64,000 nucleotides of DNA from Leisingera sp. NJS204 (GTDB taxonomy: Bacteria; Pseudomonadota; Alphaproteobacteria; Rhodobacterales; Rhodobacteraceae): assembly GCF_004123675.1 (NCBI RefSeq), contig NZ_CP035417.1:421001-485000 (forward strand), given 5' to 3'. The translations under genes were made by a program, and so were the position numbers. This document shows positions 63,864 to 64,000 of the stretch, in pieces. Every line of letters starts with the position of its first letter. Positions within the stretch are counted from its first letter, which is position 1. The notes under the pieces are model-generated. The model was not told where the DNA came from. It was given only the letters and a program-made list of their open reading frames with translations, and made no database searches.

Positions 63864-64000
63864 CAACTTGAGAGTTTGATCCTGGCTCAGAACGAACGCT
63901 GGCGGCAGGCCTAACACATGCAAGTCGAGCGCTCTCTTCGGAGGGAGCGGCGGACGGGTTAGTAACGCGTGGGAACGTGCCCTTCTCTAAGGAATAGCCA
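63864..64000 (+). rRNA. rrs: 16S ribosomal RNA, 5' end (partial)
   Basis: CAACTTGAGAGTTTGATCCT (27F primer region), then GAACGAACGCTGGCGGCAGG and CCTAACACATGCAAGTCGAG, the standard alphaproteobacterial 16S start. Runs off the window edge. Confidence 0.97.

Noticed and set aside
1..64000. CRISPR array or tRNA genes
   Set aside because: Scanning by eye found no regularly spaced repeat-spacer unit and no cloverleaf sequence; a tRNA scan of the full window would settle the latter.

Overview
The window looks like chromosome from a marine Roseobacter-group alphaproteobacterium (Rhodobacteraceae; Leisingera, Phaeobacter or Ruegeria would all fit). Indications are a GC-rich core, a class I lysyl-tRNA synthetase, an NDUFS4-type complex I accessory subunit, a dihydroxypropanesulfonate (DHPS) catabolic operon with its own TRAP transporter, and an alphaproteobacterial 16S rRNA start at the right edge. 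This assignment rests on recognised gene content, not on a database search.

Layout. 1-21.4 kb is ordinary core genome: a FixL-like PAS histidine kinase cut by the window edge, nadD, an EamA permease, dacB, a GNAT, terB, lysK, a beta-helix protein, ettA, uvrB, a divergent marR/gst pair with twin palindromic operators, and the NDUFS4 homologue. Six bases after the NDUFS4 stop, a TniA/TniB/TniQ (Tn7-like) transposon of about 11.1 kb begins (21370-32464). It has repeated end boxes and carries two cargo genes, a DUF6880-type protein and a 1204-residue membrane P-loop NTPase of the YobI type, which make a plausible defence module. The transposon is dead: tniA lost its N-terminal region and is split by an IS3 element, and tniQ is frameshifted. 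A second, diverged transposon end and an IS5 element lie beside it.

33.9-44.0 kb holds a long leftward operon under a LacI-type regulator with paired operators: TRAP transporter, HpsN, an SDR and a zinc alcohol dehydrogenase (HpsO/HpsP-like), a UspA protein, sulfopyruvate decarboxylase ComDE, and an FMN-dependent 2-hydroxyacid dehydrogenase. Together they can take DHPS to sulfolactate, sulfopyruvate and sulfoacetaldehyde. The FMN enzyme is placed where the missing sulfolactate-to-sulfopyruvate step belongs.

44.0-58.8 kb is an IS graveyard (IS3, two IS1182, IS91 with a tyrosine recombinase, IS110 and IS3 fragments) interleaved with small accessory genes (DUF421, DUF998, PRC-barrel, zincin, UPF0149/SEC-C, YaeQ, RlmF). 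58.9-64.0 kb returns to core genome: a PAS-MCP chemoreceptor, the 5-oxoprolinase operon pxpBCA, and the leader and 5' end of an rRNA operon.

The most unusual observation is that the transposase genes are repeatedly interrupted by tiny structured insertions. Six copies of a 39-43 bp two-hairpin element occur, four of them exactly 41 bp. Where the surrounding transposase frame is recognisable, removing the insert restores it exactly. The stems vary by compensatory changes, and both orientations are present. Three further hairpin insertion classes (57/43 bp at GAG^AAC, about 50 bp, and another 41 bp) also sit in transposases. This looks like a family of short mobile hairpins living in, and disabling, insertion sequences.
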